A DNA stretch of 21,848 nucleotides from Ruminococcaceae bacterium UBA1425. GTDB taxonomy: Bacteria > Bacillota > Clostridia > Oscillospirales > Acutalibacteraceae. Below, in pieces: positions 1-7,829 of the stretch. Within the stretch, counting starts at the first letter, position 1, and every line of letters starts with the position of its first letter. Both the position numbers and the translations under genes were made by a program. The stretch covers positions 1,655 through 23,502 of the forward strand of contig DCUB01000037.1 in the NCBI GenBank assembly GCA_002329365.1, in the 5' to 3' direction. A model generated the notes under the pieces. It was not told the DNA's origin. It was given only the letters and a program-made list of their open reading frames with translations, and ran no database searches.

Positions 1-243
1 CTTCATGTATTCGTTCCAGCGGTCAACAACAGGGCTTTCCGCCTGCGTTCTTGCGGCAAAATCAACGCCCTTTTCACACTCGTAATAGCCGAAAAGCTCG
101 TTGCCGGTTATCCAAATGGAATAATTGCATATCCCGGCCGACTTTAATAGCTCCTTAAGCTCCGGCCATATGTTGTCGTGCCTTTTTTTATACTCCTCAA
201 GCATTCCTTCCTTAACAGTTGCTTTCCACGCGTATCTTTCCAT
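1..243 (-). CDS. rhaM: L-rhamnose mutarotase, 5' part (runs off the window)
   Basis: The first 81 residues of a RhaM/RhaU-type mutarotase, which interconverts the alpha and beta anomers of L-rhamnose in the cytoplasm before isomerisation. The reading frame starts with MERYAWKATVKEG and contains EEYKKRHDNIWPEL. Residues Tyr18 and His22 fall at the same numbers as the catalytic Tyr18 and His22 of E. coli RhaM, as I recall that sequence. Further on are NYSIW, LFGYYE and VVDRWNEYM, in the order expected for the family. Family members are about 104 residues long, so roughly 20 residues are missing beyond the window edge. The ATG at 243 is preceded by GAGGTG at a good distance. It begins 14 bp after the rsmA stop codon, so it is probably co-transcribed with rsmA, although the functions are unrelated. 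Other rhamnose genes may lie outside the window. Confidence 0.9.
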   Translation of the reverse strand, partial: MERYAWKATVKEGMLEEYKKRHDNIWPELKELLKSAGICNYSIWITGNELFGYYECEKGVDFAARTQAESPVVDRWNEYMK

Positions 244-257
244 AGCTTACACCTCGT

Positions 258-1112
258 TTAAAAATTCAGATTATTATACAACGCCGAGAAGTCCTCAAGA
301 GTAAAGCTCTCGGCGCGTATGTTCAGGTCGAAGCCTGCGGCAGAAAGCGCCTTTTCAACTTCGTTCTTTGGAATTGACAGGCCGGCGCTTATAGAATTTG
401 CCGCTGTTTTTCTGCGCTGCCCGAAGGCGGCGCGCACAAGACGGAAAAACTTCGTTTCATCGTCGACGCATACCGGGGGCTTGTCCCTAATTACAAGCCT
501 TATAACCGAGCTGTCTACCTTCGGGGACGGTACGAACGAACCCTTTGACACGGGGAACAGCTTTTCTACGGTTGCGTAATAGTTTACCGCCGCGGTGACG
601 GCTCCGGCATTCCGGCTTCCCACGTCTGCGCAAAGCCTGTCGGCAGCTTCTTTTTGCACCATAACCGTTATGCTTTTCAGCGGCAGACGGCTTTCAAGCA
701 GACACATTATAACAGGCGACGTTATATAATAAGGCAGATTGGCGCAGACGCACACGTCCATGCCGGCCATTTTACTGTTTATCAGTTCGTTTAAGTCGGT
801 TTTAAGGACATCTTCATTTATGATTTCGATATTGCCGAAGTCCGACAGCGTTTCGGAAAGCACCGGCAGGAGGGTTTTGTCTATCTCGAATGACAGAACC
901 TTAAAAAAACGCTTTGCAAGCTCGCAGGTAAGCACCCCTATGCCGGCGCCAATTTCGATTACTCCGCCTTTGCAGGTTTCAAAAGCCGCATCCGCCATGC
1001 GGGGACATACCGACGGGTTTATAAGAAAATTCTGACCGAGCGATTTAGAAAACCTGAAGCCGTTTTTAGAAAGCAACTCCCGAATTGTCGCCATGTCCGA
1101 AAGATTGTACAT
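258..1112 (-). CDS. rsmA: 16S rRNA dimethyladenosine methyltransferase (RsmA/KsgA)
   Basis: A 284-residue S-adenosylmethionine-dependent enzyme that dimethylates two adjacent adenosines in the 3'-terminal helix of 16S rRNA during small-subunit assembly. Visible family motifs are SLGQNFLINPSV (residues 24-35), the SAM-binding loop EIGAGIGVLT (about 53-62), the acidic residue E76 in SFEID, and the catalytic NLPYYITSP (125-133). The C-terminal helical domain carries AAFGQRRKTAANSI. Length is normal for the family. The chosen ATG has an AAGGA-like ribosome binding site about 10 bases upstream; a second ATG at residue 7 is possible but less conserved. It lies between a lipoprotein gene and rhaM on the same strand and has its own promoter-like site in the gap upstream. 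Confidence 0.97.
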   Translation of the reverse strand: MYNLSDMATIRELLSKNGFRFSKSLGQNFLINPSVCPRMADAAFETCKGGVIEIGAGIGVLTCELAKRFFKVLSFEIDKTLLPVLSETLSDFGNIEIINEDVLKTDLNELINSKMAGMDVCVCANLPYYITSPVIMCLLESRLPLKSITVMVQKEAADRLCADVGSRNAGAVTAAVNYYATVEKLFPVSKGSFVPSPKVDSSVIRLVIRDKPPVCVDDETKFFRLVRAAFGQRRKTAANSISAGLSIPKNEVEKALSAAGFDLNIRAESFTLEDFSALYNNLNF

Positions 1113-1143
1113 TTAAAGGTGTTCCTTTCAGTCTTATACATAA

Positions 1144-1172
1144 AGCATATCAGAAAATTCCAAAACAATCAA
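1144..1172 (-). promoter_or_regulatory. Putative sigma-A promoter of rsmA
   Basis: Read on the minus strand, TTGATT (1172-1167) and TATGCT (1149-1144) are separated by exactly 17 bases, and TGA directly before the -10 box gives an extended -10. It sits in the 78-bp gap between the lipoprotein stop and rsmA, about 30 bp from the start codon. Both hexamers deviate from consensus at two positions. Confidence 0.5.
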
Positions 1173-1190
1173 CCTTATGTTTTTTATCCG

Positions 1191-1808
1191 TCATCCGCTT
1201 GCGCTTTCACTCAAATCGCGGCTTTCGGTTTCTGTTTTGCCCATGTTTTTTTCTTCGACTGTTTCGCGCAGGCTAAGCGGTTTTTCGGTAAGCTCGCTGT
1301 ATTTTTGCAGAGCGGCGATAAAGGTTACTCCCTCCGTGTTTGAAGCAAGGCTGTAGCTGCATACAGCCGTATCATAATACTTCGTTCCCGCTTTTTTAAG
1401 ATTGCCGGGTATTTTCATTCCGAGCGAATCAAAAACAACCGTTATGTCCTCGTCGGTTTCACTTACAAGAACCCCGGCGGCCGATTCGGATATTTTGCAA
1501 AATGCCTCGCAAGTCGTTTTGTCGCCGTCAGACGCAGTTACGCTGAATGACGAAACGGTTCCGTCCTTTTCGGAAAACAGTGTAAGCAGTATGGTTTTGC
1601 CGCTTTCAGTTTTTATAAAGCACTCGTATTCGCTGCTCCCGTCTTCGTTTGATATTGCCGTAACCTCCGGCAAATCTATTTTGTACTGCGTGTCTTGATT
1701 GTTAAAGCTTTCGGCAAAAATCCATATATCCGCCGAACCGTCGCTGTAGCACGAATTCATAAAAGCCGCGGCTAAAACAACTAAAATCAACATAACTGCT
1801 CTTTTCAT
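1191..1808 (-). CDS. Putative lipoprotein of unknown function
   Basis: A 205-residue protein that I do not recognise. It begins with MKRAVMLILVVLAAAFMNSC: two basic residues, a hydrophobic stretch of about 12 residues and a cysteine at position 20. This is the layout of a lipoprotein signal peptide, but the residues just before the cysteine (M-N-S) are a poor lipobox, so lipid attachment is likely rather than certain. The remainder is polar and acidic, with alternating short strands (YECFIKTESGKTILLTLFSE, FSVTASDGDKT), which suggests a small extracellular beta-rich domain. The C-terminus is charged and probably disordered. The ATG has a strong GGAGGAGAAA ribosome binding site. The layout resembles small membrane-anchored proteins that clostridia often encode next to housekeeping genes; no function is assigned. 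Confidence 0.75.
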   Translation of the reverse strand: MKRAVMLILVVLAAAFMNSCYSDGSADIWIFAESFNNQDTQYKIDLPEVTAISNEDGSSEYECFIKTESGKTILLTLFSEKDGTVSSFSVTASDGDKTTCEAFCKISESAAGVLVSETDEDITVVFDSLGMKIPGNLKKAGTKYYDTAVCSYSLASNTEGVTFIAALQKYSELTEKPLSLRETVEEKNMGKTETESRDLSESASG

Positions 1809-1841
1809 ATTTTCTCCTCCGGCATTTGTTTATTAAGTATT

Positions 1842-1879
1842 TGAACAGCATTTTATATCTGTTCATAAATTGTTCACAA
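1842..1879 (-). promoter_or_regulatory. Putative promoter of the lipoprotein gene with an overlapping inverted repeat
   Basis: On the minus strand TTGTGA (1879-1874) and TATAAA (1857-1852) are 16 bases apart, about 45 bp before the lipoprotein start. The -10 box lies inside an inverted repeat, TGAACAG (1842-1848) and CTGTTCA (1859-1865), and a third half-site TGTTCA sits at 1871-1876. Such an arrangement would suit a repressor operator. This is inference from sequence only. Confidence 0.4.
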
Positions 1880-1994
1880 CTTATAAATACGACGGCTTTT
1901 TATTGGTGCTTTAATGATTATCGGTGCATTAATACTTTAAGTATATTACTTGTTACATATGATTTATGTCTTGCGAAAGGCGGGTTGTGTTAAT
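1880..1994 (+). promoter_or_regulatory. Divergent intergenic region upstream of the adaptor operon
   Basis: I found no convincing plus-strand -35/-10 pair here. Structured elements are present: an 11-bp direct repeat with one mismatch, GGTGCTTTAAT (1905-1915) and GGTGCATTAAT (1923-1933), in an 18-bp period, and a 13-bp palindrome ATACTTTAAGTAT (1932-1944). These are candidate regulator sites for the operon beginning at 1995. The ribosome binding site AAAGGCGGG is at about 1976-1984. Confidence 0.35.
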
Positions 1995-3599
1995 ATGAAA
2001 AAGATGTCAAAGAAAAAGAAAATTACTCTTACTGTAAGCCTTGTAGTGATTTTGGCGGTAGTCGGCGGCGTTCTTTACTATGTGTTAAAGCCTGACGAGG
2101 GCTCAAAGGTTACACTTACAAAGGTAACACGCGGCAACATAACGCAAAAGCTGGAAACCTCGGGTACCGTCGAGTCAGCCAATCAAAGCTCGTTTACTGT
2201 GCTTCAGGGCACGCGGGTTGATGAGGTGTTTGTCAGGGTAGGGGATAAGGTTGAAAAGGGGCAGCTTCTTGCGACCTTTGACACTTCTTCGATATCCGGC
2301 ATGCTTGGCGAGAAGAAAAAGGCGTACGAATCGGCAAAAAAAGCCTACAATAATTTTGTCGCCACCGCCTCGGATTCAACAGACGACCTTGCCGAAGTCA
2401 GCAAGCAGGTTAAAGCTCTTGAAGCCGAAATGAAGGAGCTTCAGGCAGTTGTAGACAAGCAGCAGGGCAAGGCTTCCGACAGCTCGACCGAAAACGAAAC
2501 GGGTAACAAGCTGCGCAAATTTCTTGGTCTTGACAACTCCAATTCGCTTCTCGGCAGGATTTCCAATCTTCTGGGAGGCAACTCCGCTTCCTCGTCGATG
2601 GTTTCAAAAATTCTCAGCGGCGAAAGTTTAAGCAGCTTTGATATTTCTTCGCTCGGCGCTGCGCTCGGAAAAACCGAAGAGGAGCAGAAGCTTATTTCCG
2701 ATACGCTTGAGCTGGCGCAGCTTAAAGCAAAGCAGCTCGTGCTTCAGACACAGACAAGCACATCTCTTGAGTCTGTTTATAAACTTGTATATGAAAATGC
2801 CGAAAAAGCCTACAAAGAAGCGGAAAAAACAATAAGCCTGCTTGAAAACGGCTGGTATGCCGAAAACGACGGTATAGTAAGAGAGGTGAACATAACAGCG
2901 GGCGCCGTTTATGACGGAAATAAAAACGCTGGCTCAGGCAAATCTCCCATTGACGTATCGACGCTGCTCGGAATGATTTCCTCCGGCTCTACCTCCGACA
3001 TCTCAAGCCTGATAAGCGGCCTGTTCTCCGACGCGACGGGCGGAATGGTTATCGAGTATTATCCGTTTGAGGTTTCGTTTGTAGTAGGCAAGTATGACGT
3101 ATCAAAGGTTCATATGGACCAGCCCGCGAAAATCACGTCGGTAAGCGGCAGGGAGCTTGACGGACAGATAGTTTATATCAGCCCCGTAGCGACTGCGGAA
3201 AGCTCCATTAACATAAGCTCGCTGCTCGGCTCAAGCGGCTCTTCAAGCGGTATAGAGGTAAGGGTATCCGTTCCCGAACCCGACGAAAGCGTCATAATCG
3301 GCTTTGACGTTGACGTTTCGATTGATGTCGAAACCTCCGAAAACGTGCTGCTCGTTCCTATGAGCGCACTTCAGTACAGCGCCGACGGCAAAGTACACGT
3401 TTTTGTTTACAACGAATCGAAGAAAACAATAACCCAGAAGGAAATAAAAACGGGACTCTTTAACGGCGAAAGCTACGAGGTCCTGTCGGGAATCGAAGAA
3501 GGCGATGTAATAGTCAAGAGCCCCATGACCACAATGAAGGACGGCGACAGAATAACGGTAAGAACAATAGAAAAGGGAACGGCCAATAACGCCGAATAA
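1995..3599 (+). CDS. MacA/HlyD-family membrane fusion (adaptor) protein
   Basis: A 534-residue adaptor of an ABC-type exporter, anchored in the membrane and acting outside it. The chosen ATG (MKKMSKKKKITL) follows AAAGGCGGG by about 10 bases; the open frame continues upstream to a TTG at 1950, but that extension lacks a good ribosome site. In order: a lysine-rich cytoplasmic tip, one membrane helix (about residues 10-31), the first half of the lipoyl-like barrel-sandwich (SGTVES ... VFVRVGDKVEKGQLLATFD), a coiled-coil arm, the second lipoyl half (ENDGIVREVNITAGAVYDG), a beta-barrel segment (VVGKYDVSKVHMDQPAKI) and a membrane-proximal domain ending in GIEEGDVIVKSPMTTMKDGD. MacA of E. coli is about 370 residues; the excess comes largely from Ser/Leu-rich insertions in the arm and barrel. 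First gene of a five-gene operon, 18 bp ahead of the permease gene. Confidence 0.88.
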   Translation: MKKMSKKKKITLTVSLVVILAVVGGVLYYVLKPDEGSKVTLTKVTRGNITQKLETSGTVESANQSSFTVLQGTRVDEVFVRVGDKVEKGQLLATFDTSSISGMLGEKKKAYESAKKAYNNFVATASDSTDDLAEVSKQVKALEAEMKELQAVVDKQQGKASDSSTENETGNKLRKFLGLDNSNSLLGRISNLLGGNSASSSMVSKILSGESLSSFDISSLGAALGKTEEEQKLISDTLELAQLKAKQLVLQTQTSTSLESVYKLVYENAEKAYKEAEKTISLLENGWYAENDGIVREVNITAGAVYDGNKNAGSGKSPIDVSTLLGMISSGSTSDISSLISGLFSDATGGMVIEYYPFEVSFVVGKYDVSKVHMDQPAKITSVSGRELDGQIVYISPVATAESSINISSLLGSSGSSSGIEVRVSVPEPDESVIIGFDVDVSIDVETSENVLLVPMSALQYSADGKVHVFVYNESKKTITQKEIKTGLFNGESYEVLSGIEEGDVIVKSPMTTMKDGDRITVRTIEKGTANNAE

Positions 3600-3617
3600 T
3601 ATGCGGGGGGAATCAGG

Positions 3618-4856
3618 GTGCATCTGAGCGAAAATATCAGAATAGCCGTTTACAGCATCAGAACCAATCTTATGCGATCCCTCCTGACGATGCTCGGCAT
3701 AATAATCGGCGTATCGTCGGTTATCGCCATTATCGCCGTTGGCAACGGCGGGCGCGATTACATAATCTCTATGATAGAGGATATGGGTTCAAACACTGTC
3801 AGCATAATGGTTAACACAAACGCGTCTACAAGCGAGTACATCAGCAGGGACGATATTCAGGCAATAAAGCAGCTTAACGAGGTTTCCTATGTATCTCCCA
3901 CTGTTTTTGCCATCGGCAGCTGTTCCACAGAGCGTGGCGACGGCATTGCGTTAGGTCTTGCCGGCACTGCCGATATGAAGCAGATAATGAATGTCAACAT
4001 TCTTCACGGGAGGTTTTTTACCAACGAGGAGTATATGGCGGGCAGCAATGTCTGCGTCATTCCTCCAATGGGGGCTGTGGCTCTTTTCGGATACGAAAAC
4101 TGCGTCGGACAAAGCATCGACTTCACGCTGAACGGTAAAACGGTAACGCTGAAGATCATCGGTGTCAGCGACATGAGCATTGAAGGCGGAGAGTCTATTG
4201 ACTATTCGAGCATGATGTCAAGCTTCGGCGGCGAGCAGGCAGCGACCGGTTCCGCTATTCTTATGCCCGCTACCGTGCTTGACCCGCTGATGGGCAGCGA
4301 CGGATATTACGATACGATTTATGTTATGGCGGCGGACGACAGTATGCTTGAAACCGTCGGTAATATGGTTCAGAATCTGCTTTACGCCCGCCACGGAAAC
4401 CACGGAAGCGACGCCTATGTCGTAACAAAAATGGCAACCTACATAGACCTGCTCGATTCCGTAATAAAGATTCTGACTACGTTCATTGCCGGCGTAAGCG
4501 GCATTTCTCTTGTCGTCGGCGGCATAGGCGTAATGAACATCATGCTTGTATCCGTAACGGAACGGACAAGAGAGATAGGCATCCGCAAGGCTCTGGGAGC
4601 AAAAACATCAACTATAATGTTTCAGTTTCTAACGGAATCCGTTATATTGTGTCTAATAGGCGGCATGATAGGGCTTTTCCTCGGAATCGCGGGAGCGTCC
4701 GCCGTTTCGGCATATATGGATATTCCTATCGAGGTCAAGTTTACTACTATTGCAATAGCGGTGGGCTTTTCAAGCGCAATCGGCATTTTCTTCGGCATGT
4801 ACCCCGCCAAGCGCGCCGCCGATATGCTTCCCATAGAAGCGCTGAGGAGAGATTGA
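3618..4856 (+). CDS. MacB/FtsX-type ABC transporter permease
   Basis: A 412-residue permease with the layout of the MacB membrane subunit. An N-terminal helix follows NLMRSLLTMLGIIIGVSSVIAI. Next comes a large extracellular MacB_PCD-like domain (about residues 45-270) and then three membrane helices in the C-terminal third (starting near ITTFIAGVSGISLVVGG). Between them is the family's coupling motif RTREIGIRKALGAK. No Walker A or signature motif is present, so the ATPase must be a separate protein, and none is encoded in this operon. The start is GTG at 3618, with a purine-rich GGGGGGAATC stretch before it. It ends at TGA 20 bp before the next gene. Together with the adaptor it would form the membrane part of an exporter for a peptide or lipid-like substrate; the substrate cannot be read from the sequence. 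Confidence 0.92.
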   Translation: MHLSENIRIAVYSIRTNLMRSLLTMLGIIIGVSSVIAIIAVGNGGRDYIISMIEDMGSNTVSIMVNTNASTSEYISRDDIQAIKQLNEVSYVSPTVFAIGSCSTERGDGIALGLAGTADMKQIMNVNILHGRFFTNEEYMAGSNVCVIPPMGAVALFGYENCVGQSIDFTLNGKTVTLKIIGVSDMSIEGGESIDYSSMMSSFGGEQAATGSAILMPATVLDPLMGSDGYYDTIYVMAADDSMLETVGNMVQNLLYARHGNHGSDAYVVTKMATYIDLLDSVIKILTTFIAGVSGISLVVGGIGVMNIMLVSVTERTREIGIRKALGAKTSTIMFQFLTESVILCLIGGMIGLFLGIAGASAVSAYMDIPIEVKFTTIAIAVGFSSAIGIFFGMYPAKRAADMLPIEALRRD

Positions 4857-4876
4857 TTTGTTGGAGGATAACGTAA

Positions 4877-5788
4877 ATGGTTGATTACCGCGAGCATCTG
4901 ACCGAACTAATGGAAAAAACGGGATTTCCACCCGATTCGCGCGACACGTTTCTTCAGGCTGACAAAAGGCTTTTCACCGACTCTGTTCTTTCAGAAAAGC
5001 TTGATGATATTATTGAGAAGTACAGAGAAAAACGCTTTGAGAGCAAAAAGGATATGCTCGAAGCGCTGTCGGCACTCGCCGCCGAGGCGGGCATACACGA
5101 ATACACAATGCATCTGCTGTTCTTCATGTATCTCGCAAAGGAGCTTCGCGAAACATACAGGAAAAATAATGTTTCCGAGGAAATATATTGGGACACCATG
5201 TGCGACCTTCGGGCAAAGCTTATAGAGTGTAAGGACGTACATGATGTCTGGGGAACCTTTGTCGGCTCGTGGTTTTCGGGCTTTTTTGAGTTTGACCGCT
5301 TTGCGCTCGGCAGGCTTCAGTACGAGCCGCGTACATACGACAAAGACACCTACAAAAAAAACGGAGCAGTGGTTGAAACCGGCGACCCTGTTTATAACAT
5401 GCATATTCCGTCCCTCGGGCCGCTTACGGTTGAAAGCGTATATGATTCCTTCAGGCGCGCTTACAGGTTTTTCGAGCCGAAGCTTTGCGGGAAGCCTATT
5501 GTTTTTGTATGCGGCTCGTGGCTGCTTTATAAGGAGCATTACGACTTTCTGCCCGAATCATCGAATATATTGAAGTTTATGGATTGCTTTGATATAATCG
5601 AATCGCAAGAAAACGATTTCGGTGACGCGTGGCGCATTTTCGGAAAATACGCGAATCTGCCTCCCGAGGAGCTTCCGCAGGACACCTCCTTGCGCAGAGC
5701 GTACAGAGTAAGGCTGTTAAAGGGTCAGAAAACCGGCTACGGCTTCGGAATTATTGTGTTCGACGGCGAAAAAATAATTAACAAGTAA
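4877..5788 (+). CDS. GNAT-like acyltransferase domain protein
   Basis: A 303-residue protein with the layout of the two-domain N-acyltransferase family found in Firmicutes (Pfam NAT_N followed by GNAT_C, from memory). The N-terminal half is helical (EHLTELMEKTGFPPDSRDTF, FFMYLAKELRETYRKNNV). The C-terminal half contains FFEFDRFALGRLQYEPR followed by YNMHIPSLGPLTVESV, a strand-helix arrangement typical of the acyl-CoA-binding side of this family. ATG at 4877 has GGAGG 9 bases upstream. It is embedded in the operon between the permease and plsY. That position would suit modification of a lipid, peptide or small molecule, but the substrate is unknown. Family assignment is fairly firm; biochemical function is not. 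Confidence 0.75.
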   Translation: MVDYREHLTELMEKTGFPPDSRDTFLQADKRLFTDSVLSEKLDDIIEKYREKRFESKKDMLEALSALAAEAGIHEYTMHLLFFMYLAKELRETYRKNNVSEEIYWDTMCDLRAKLIECKDVHDVWGTFVGSWFSGFFEFDRFALGRLQYEPRTYDKDTYKKNGAVVETGDPVYNMHIPSLGPLTVESVYDSFRRAYRFFEPKLCGKPIVFVCGSWLLYKEHYDFLPESSNILKFMDCFDIIESQENDFGDAWRIFGKYANLPPEELPQDTSLRRAYRVRLLKGQKTGYGFGIIVFDGEKIINK

Positions 5789-5806
5789 TTATTTCGGGGT
5801 GATTCA

Positions 5807-6424
5807 ATGTACTATCTCATGCTGCCTTTGGCTTATCTCGTCGGCGGTATCAACTTCGGCATTATTATCTCAAAGCTTTTTTTTAAAGAGGACGTCCGTA
5901 AGTCCGGCAGCGGAAACGCCGGCGCGACCAATATGCTAAGAAGATTCGGTAAGCTGCCCGCGGCGCTTGTGTTTGCAGGCGACATGATTAAGGGGGCGGG
6001 CATTGTTTTTTTAGCCGGGCGGGCGACGGGCTACGATGAAAAGTTGTATTATATAGTGCTTGCCTCGGGCTTTCTTACGGTTATCGGTCACATCTTCCCC
6101 TTATATTTCAGGTTTAAGGGCGGAAAAGGAGTTGCCACCACTCTGGGCGTAATTCTTGCCGTAGAGCCAATCGCGGCTGCTGTCCTTCTCGGCTTATTTT
6201 TAGTTCTGGCAATTACCACAAGATATATTTCTCTCGGTTCGGTTGTCAGCGCCGTGCTGCTGCCGGTTTCCATGTTTTTGCTGCCGTATTTCAGGGGCGA
6301 GCCTACAATACCGCGCGTGCTGTTTGGCGTGGCTCTTGCCGTGCTTGTTATATTTATGCACAGGCAGAACATTGCCCGTCTTATTAAGGGAACCGAAAAC
6401 AAAATAAGCGCGGGAAAGCGCTGA
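5807..6424 (+). CDS. plsY: Glycerol-3-phosphate acyltransferase PlsY
   Basis: A 205-residue polytopic membrane enzyme that transfers an acyl group from acyl-phosphate to the sn-1 position of glycerol-3-phosphate, the first step of phospholipid synthesis in most Gram-positive bacteria. The three expected cytoplasmic-loop motifs are visible: SGSGNAGATN (residues 33-42), KGGKGVATT (about 104-112) and NIARLIKGTENK near the C-terminus. HIFPLYFRF precedes the second motif as usual. About five membrane helices can be traced. Length is normal. The ATG is preceded by CGGGGTGAT. It lies 18 bp after the acyltransferase gene and 31 bp before the aminotransferase gene. plsX is not in the window. Confidence 0.97.
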   Translation: MYYLMLPLAYLVGGINFGIIISKLFFKEDVRKSGSGNAGATNMLRRFGKLPAALVFAGDMIKGAGIVFLAGRATGYDEKLYYIVLASGFLTVIGHIFPLYFRFKGGKGVATTLGVILAVEPIAAAVLLGLFLVLAITTRYISLGSVVSAVLLPVSMFLLPYFRGEPTIPRVLFGVALAVLVIFMHRQNIARLIKGTENKISAGKR

Positions 6425-6455
6425 TAAAAACGTAATTTTATGAAGGAATGATAAA

Positions 6456-7652
6456 ATGGAATACAGGTTTTCAAAAAGAATCGAAAATTTAAAGCCGAGC
6501 GCGATAAGAGAGATTTTCAAATATGCATCCGACCCGTCCGTGGTTTCACTTTCCGCGGGTAATCCGTCGCCCGATGCTTTTGCTTCTGACAAAATTGCTG
6601 AAATCTGCGCGAACCTTTTCGCGAACAGGCCAAAGGACGCGCTGCAATACAGTATTACCGAGGGATATACGCCCTTACGGGAGCATATGCTTGGCTACAT
6701 GAAGCAAAAACACAACATCGGCAGAGCTTTTGACGATATTCTTATAACCTCGGGCGGTCAGCAGATTATGGAGCTTTCCGCAAAGGTGCTTTGCGACGAG
6801 GGCGACTATGTAATCTGCGAAAACCCGAGCTTTATCGGTTCGTTAAACAGCTTCAGAAGCATAGGAGTAAAGCTAAAGGGTGTTGATGTCGAGCCGGACG
6901 GAATATCGGTATGCGGTCTTGAAACGGCGCTTAAAGAAACACCGAACGTCCGTTTTATCTACACTATTCCGAATTTTCAGAACCCTTCGGGCGTCACAAT
7001 GTCGCTTGAAAAACGAAAAGCAGTTTACGAGCTTGCGCAAAAGTATAATGTAATGATTATCGAGGACAATCCCTATGGCGACCTTCGATACAAGGGCGAC
7101 GATATTCCTAATATCAAGTCCTTCGACGAAGACGGAAGGGTTATTTACGGCGGAAGCTTTTCAAAGGTTATAGCGCCCGGTCTGCGCGTCGGCTATACCG
7201 TTGTTCCGCAGCAGGTTATGAAAAAAATGGTTGTGGCAAAGCAAGGCGAAGACGTTCACACAAACATTCTTGCACAGATGATTTGCTTCGATTTCATCAC
7301 AAAGTATGATTTTGAAGAAAATCTCGCAAATTTAAGGCGTCTTTACAGCAAAAAGGCAGAGCTTGCCGAAAGACTGCTCGACGAATATGTCGTGCCGTGC
7401 GGAATTACTTACAATCACATAAGCGGCGGGCTGTTTATATGGTGCAGGCTTCCCGAAAACGTAGATATGCTTAAGTTTTGTTCCCTCGCGGTCAGGGAGC
7501 ACAAGGTTGCCGTCGTCCCCGGTACGGCGTTTTTGGCAGACGAAAACGGCTCGAGCAACTGCTTTAGAATTAATTTCACAACACCCTCGGATGAAAAGCT
7601 TGAAGAGGGGATTAAAAGGCTCGGCGCCTTTGCGTCAGGCTACATAAAATGA
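6456..7652 (+). CDS. PLP-dependent aminotransferase, class I/II (2-aminoadipate/LysN-like)
   Basis: A 398-residue fold-type I aminotransferase without the GntR-type DNA-binding domain of MocR regulators, so it is expected to be an ordinary cytoplasmic enzyme. Landmarks: SLSAGNPSPDAF near the N-terminus, TSGGQQIMELSAKVL (cofactor phosphate region), PNFQNPSG (Asn contacting the PLP ring), EDNPYGDLRY (Asp and Tyr contacting PLP), GSFSKVIAPGLRVGY with the Schiff-base lysine at residue 237, and a C-terminal NCFRINFT with the substrate-carboxylate arginine. This subgroup acts on aromatic amino acids, 2-aminoadipate, kynurenine or branched-chain amino acids; the exact substrate cannot be told. The ribosome site AAGGAA is at 6443-6448. 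It is the last gene of the operon, followed by a hairpin. Confidence 0.9.
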   Translation: MEYRFSKRIENLKPSAIREIFKYASDPSVVSLSAGNPSPDAFASDKIAEICANLFANRPKDALQYSITEGYTPLREHMLGYMKQKHNIGRAFDDILITSGGQQIMELSAKVLCDEGDYVICENPSFIGSLNSFRSIGVKLKGVDVEPDGISVCGLETALKETPNVRFIYTIPNFQNPSGVTMSLEKRKAVYELAQKYNVMIIEDNPYGDLRYKGDDIPNIKSFDEDGRVIYGGSFSKVIAPGLRVGYTVVPQQVMKKMVVAKQGEDVHTNILAQMICFDFITKYDFEENLANLRRLYSKKAELAERLLDEYVVPCGITYNHISGGLFIWCRLPENVDMLKFCSLAVREHKVAVVPGTAFLADENGSSNCFRINFTTPSDEKLEEGIKRLGAFASGYIK

Positions 7653-7679
7653 AATATAATTAATTTAAAAATGTTTCCA

Positions 7680-7742
7680 TTTCGCATTAAGTATTGTTCT
7701 TATTTGTTGAATAAGACTCAATAATTAGTGCGAAAAATTTTT
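7680..7742 (+). terminator. Long AT-rich hairpin, probable intrinsic terminator
   Basis: Outer arms TTTCGCATTAAGTATTG (7680-7696) and CAATAATTAGTGCGAAA (7719-7735) pair at 15 of 17 positions plus one G-U pair. Inner arms TCTTATT (7698-7704) and AATAAGA (7710-7716) pair perfectly around a TGTTG loop. A T5 run follows at 7738-7742. It starts 27 bp after the aminotransferase stop, so it most likely terminates the operon. The low GC and unusually long stem are atypical. Confidence 0.6.
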
Positions 7743-7829
7743 ATGTGTAATTATAACAAAATGCTGTCGAAAAAACAGTAAATTATAAATATTATGTTTA
7801 ACAATCAACTTTAAAATGTTAAATAGCTA

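Noticed and set aside
1950..1994. Upstream TTG/ATG extension of the adaptor gene
   Set aside because: The extension adds 15 residues before a typical basic start (MKKMSKKKK), and the good ribosome binding site lies inside it, so the ATG at 1995 is preferred.
4991..5539. A 182-codon minus-strand open frame within the acyltransferase gene
   Set aside because: It lies wholly antisense to a gene with a good ribosome site and operon spacing, and it shows no protein family features.
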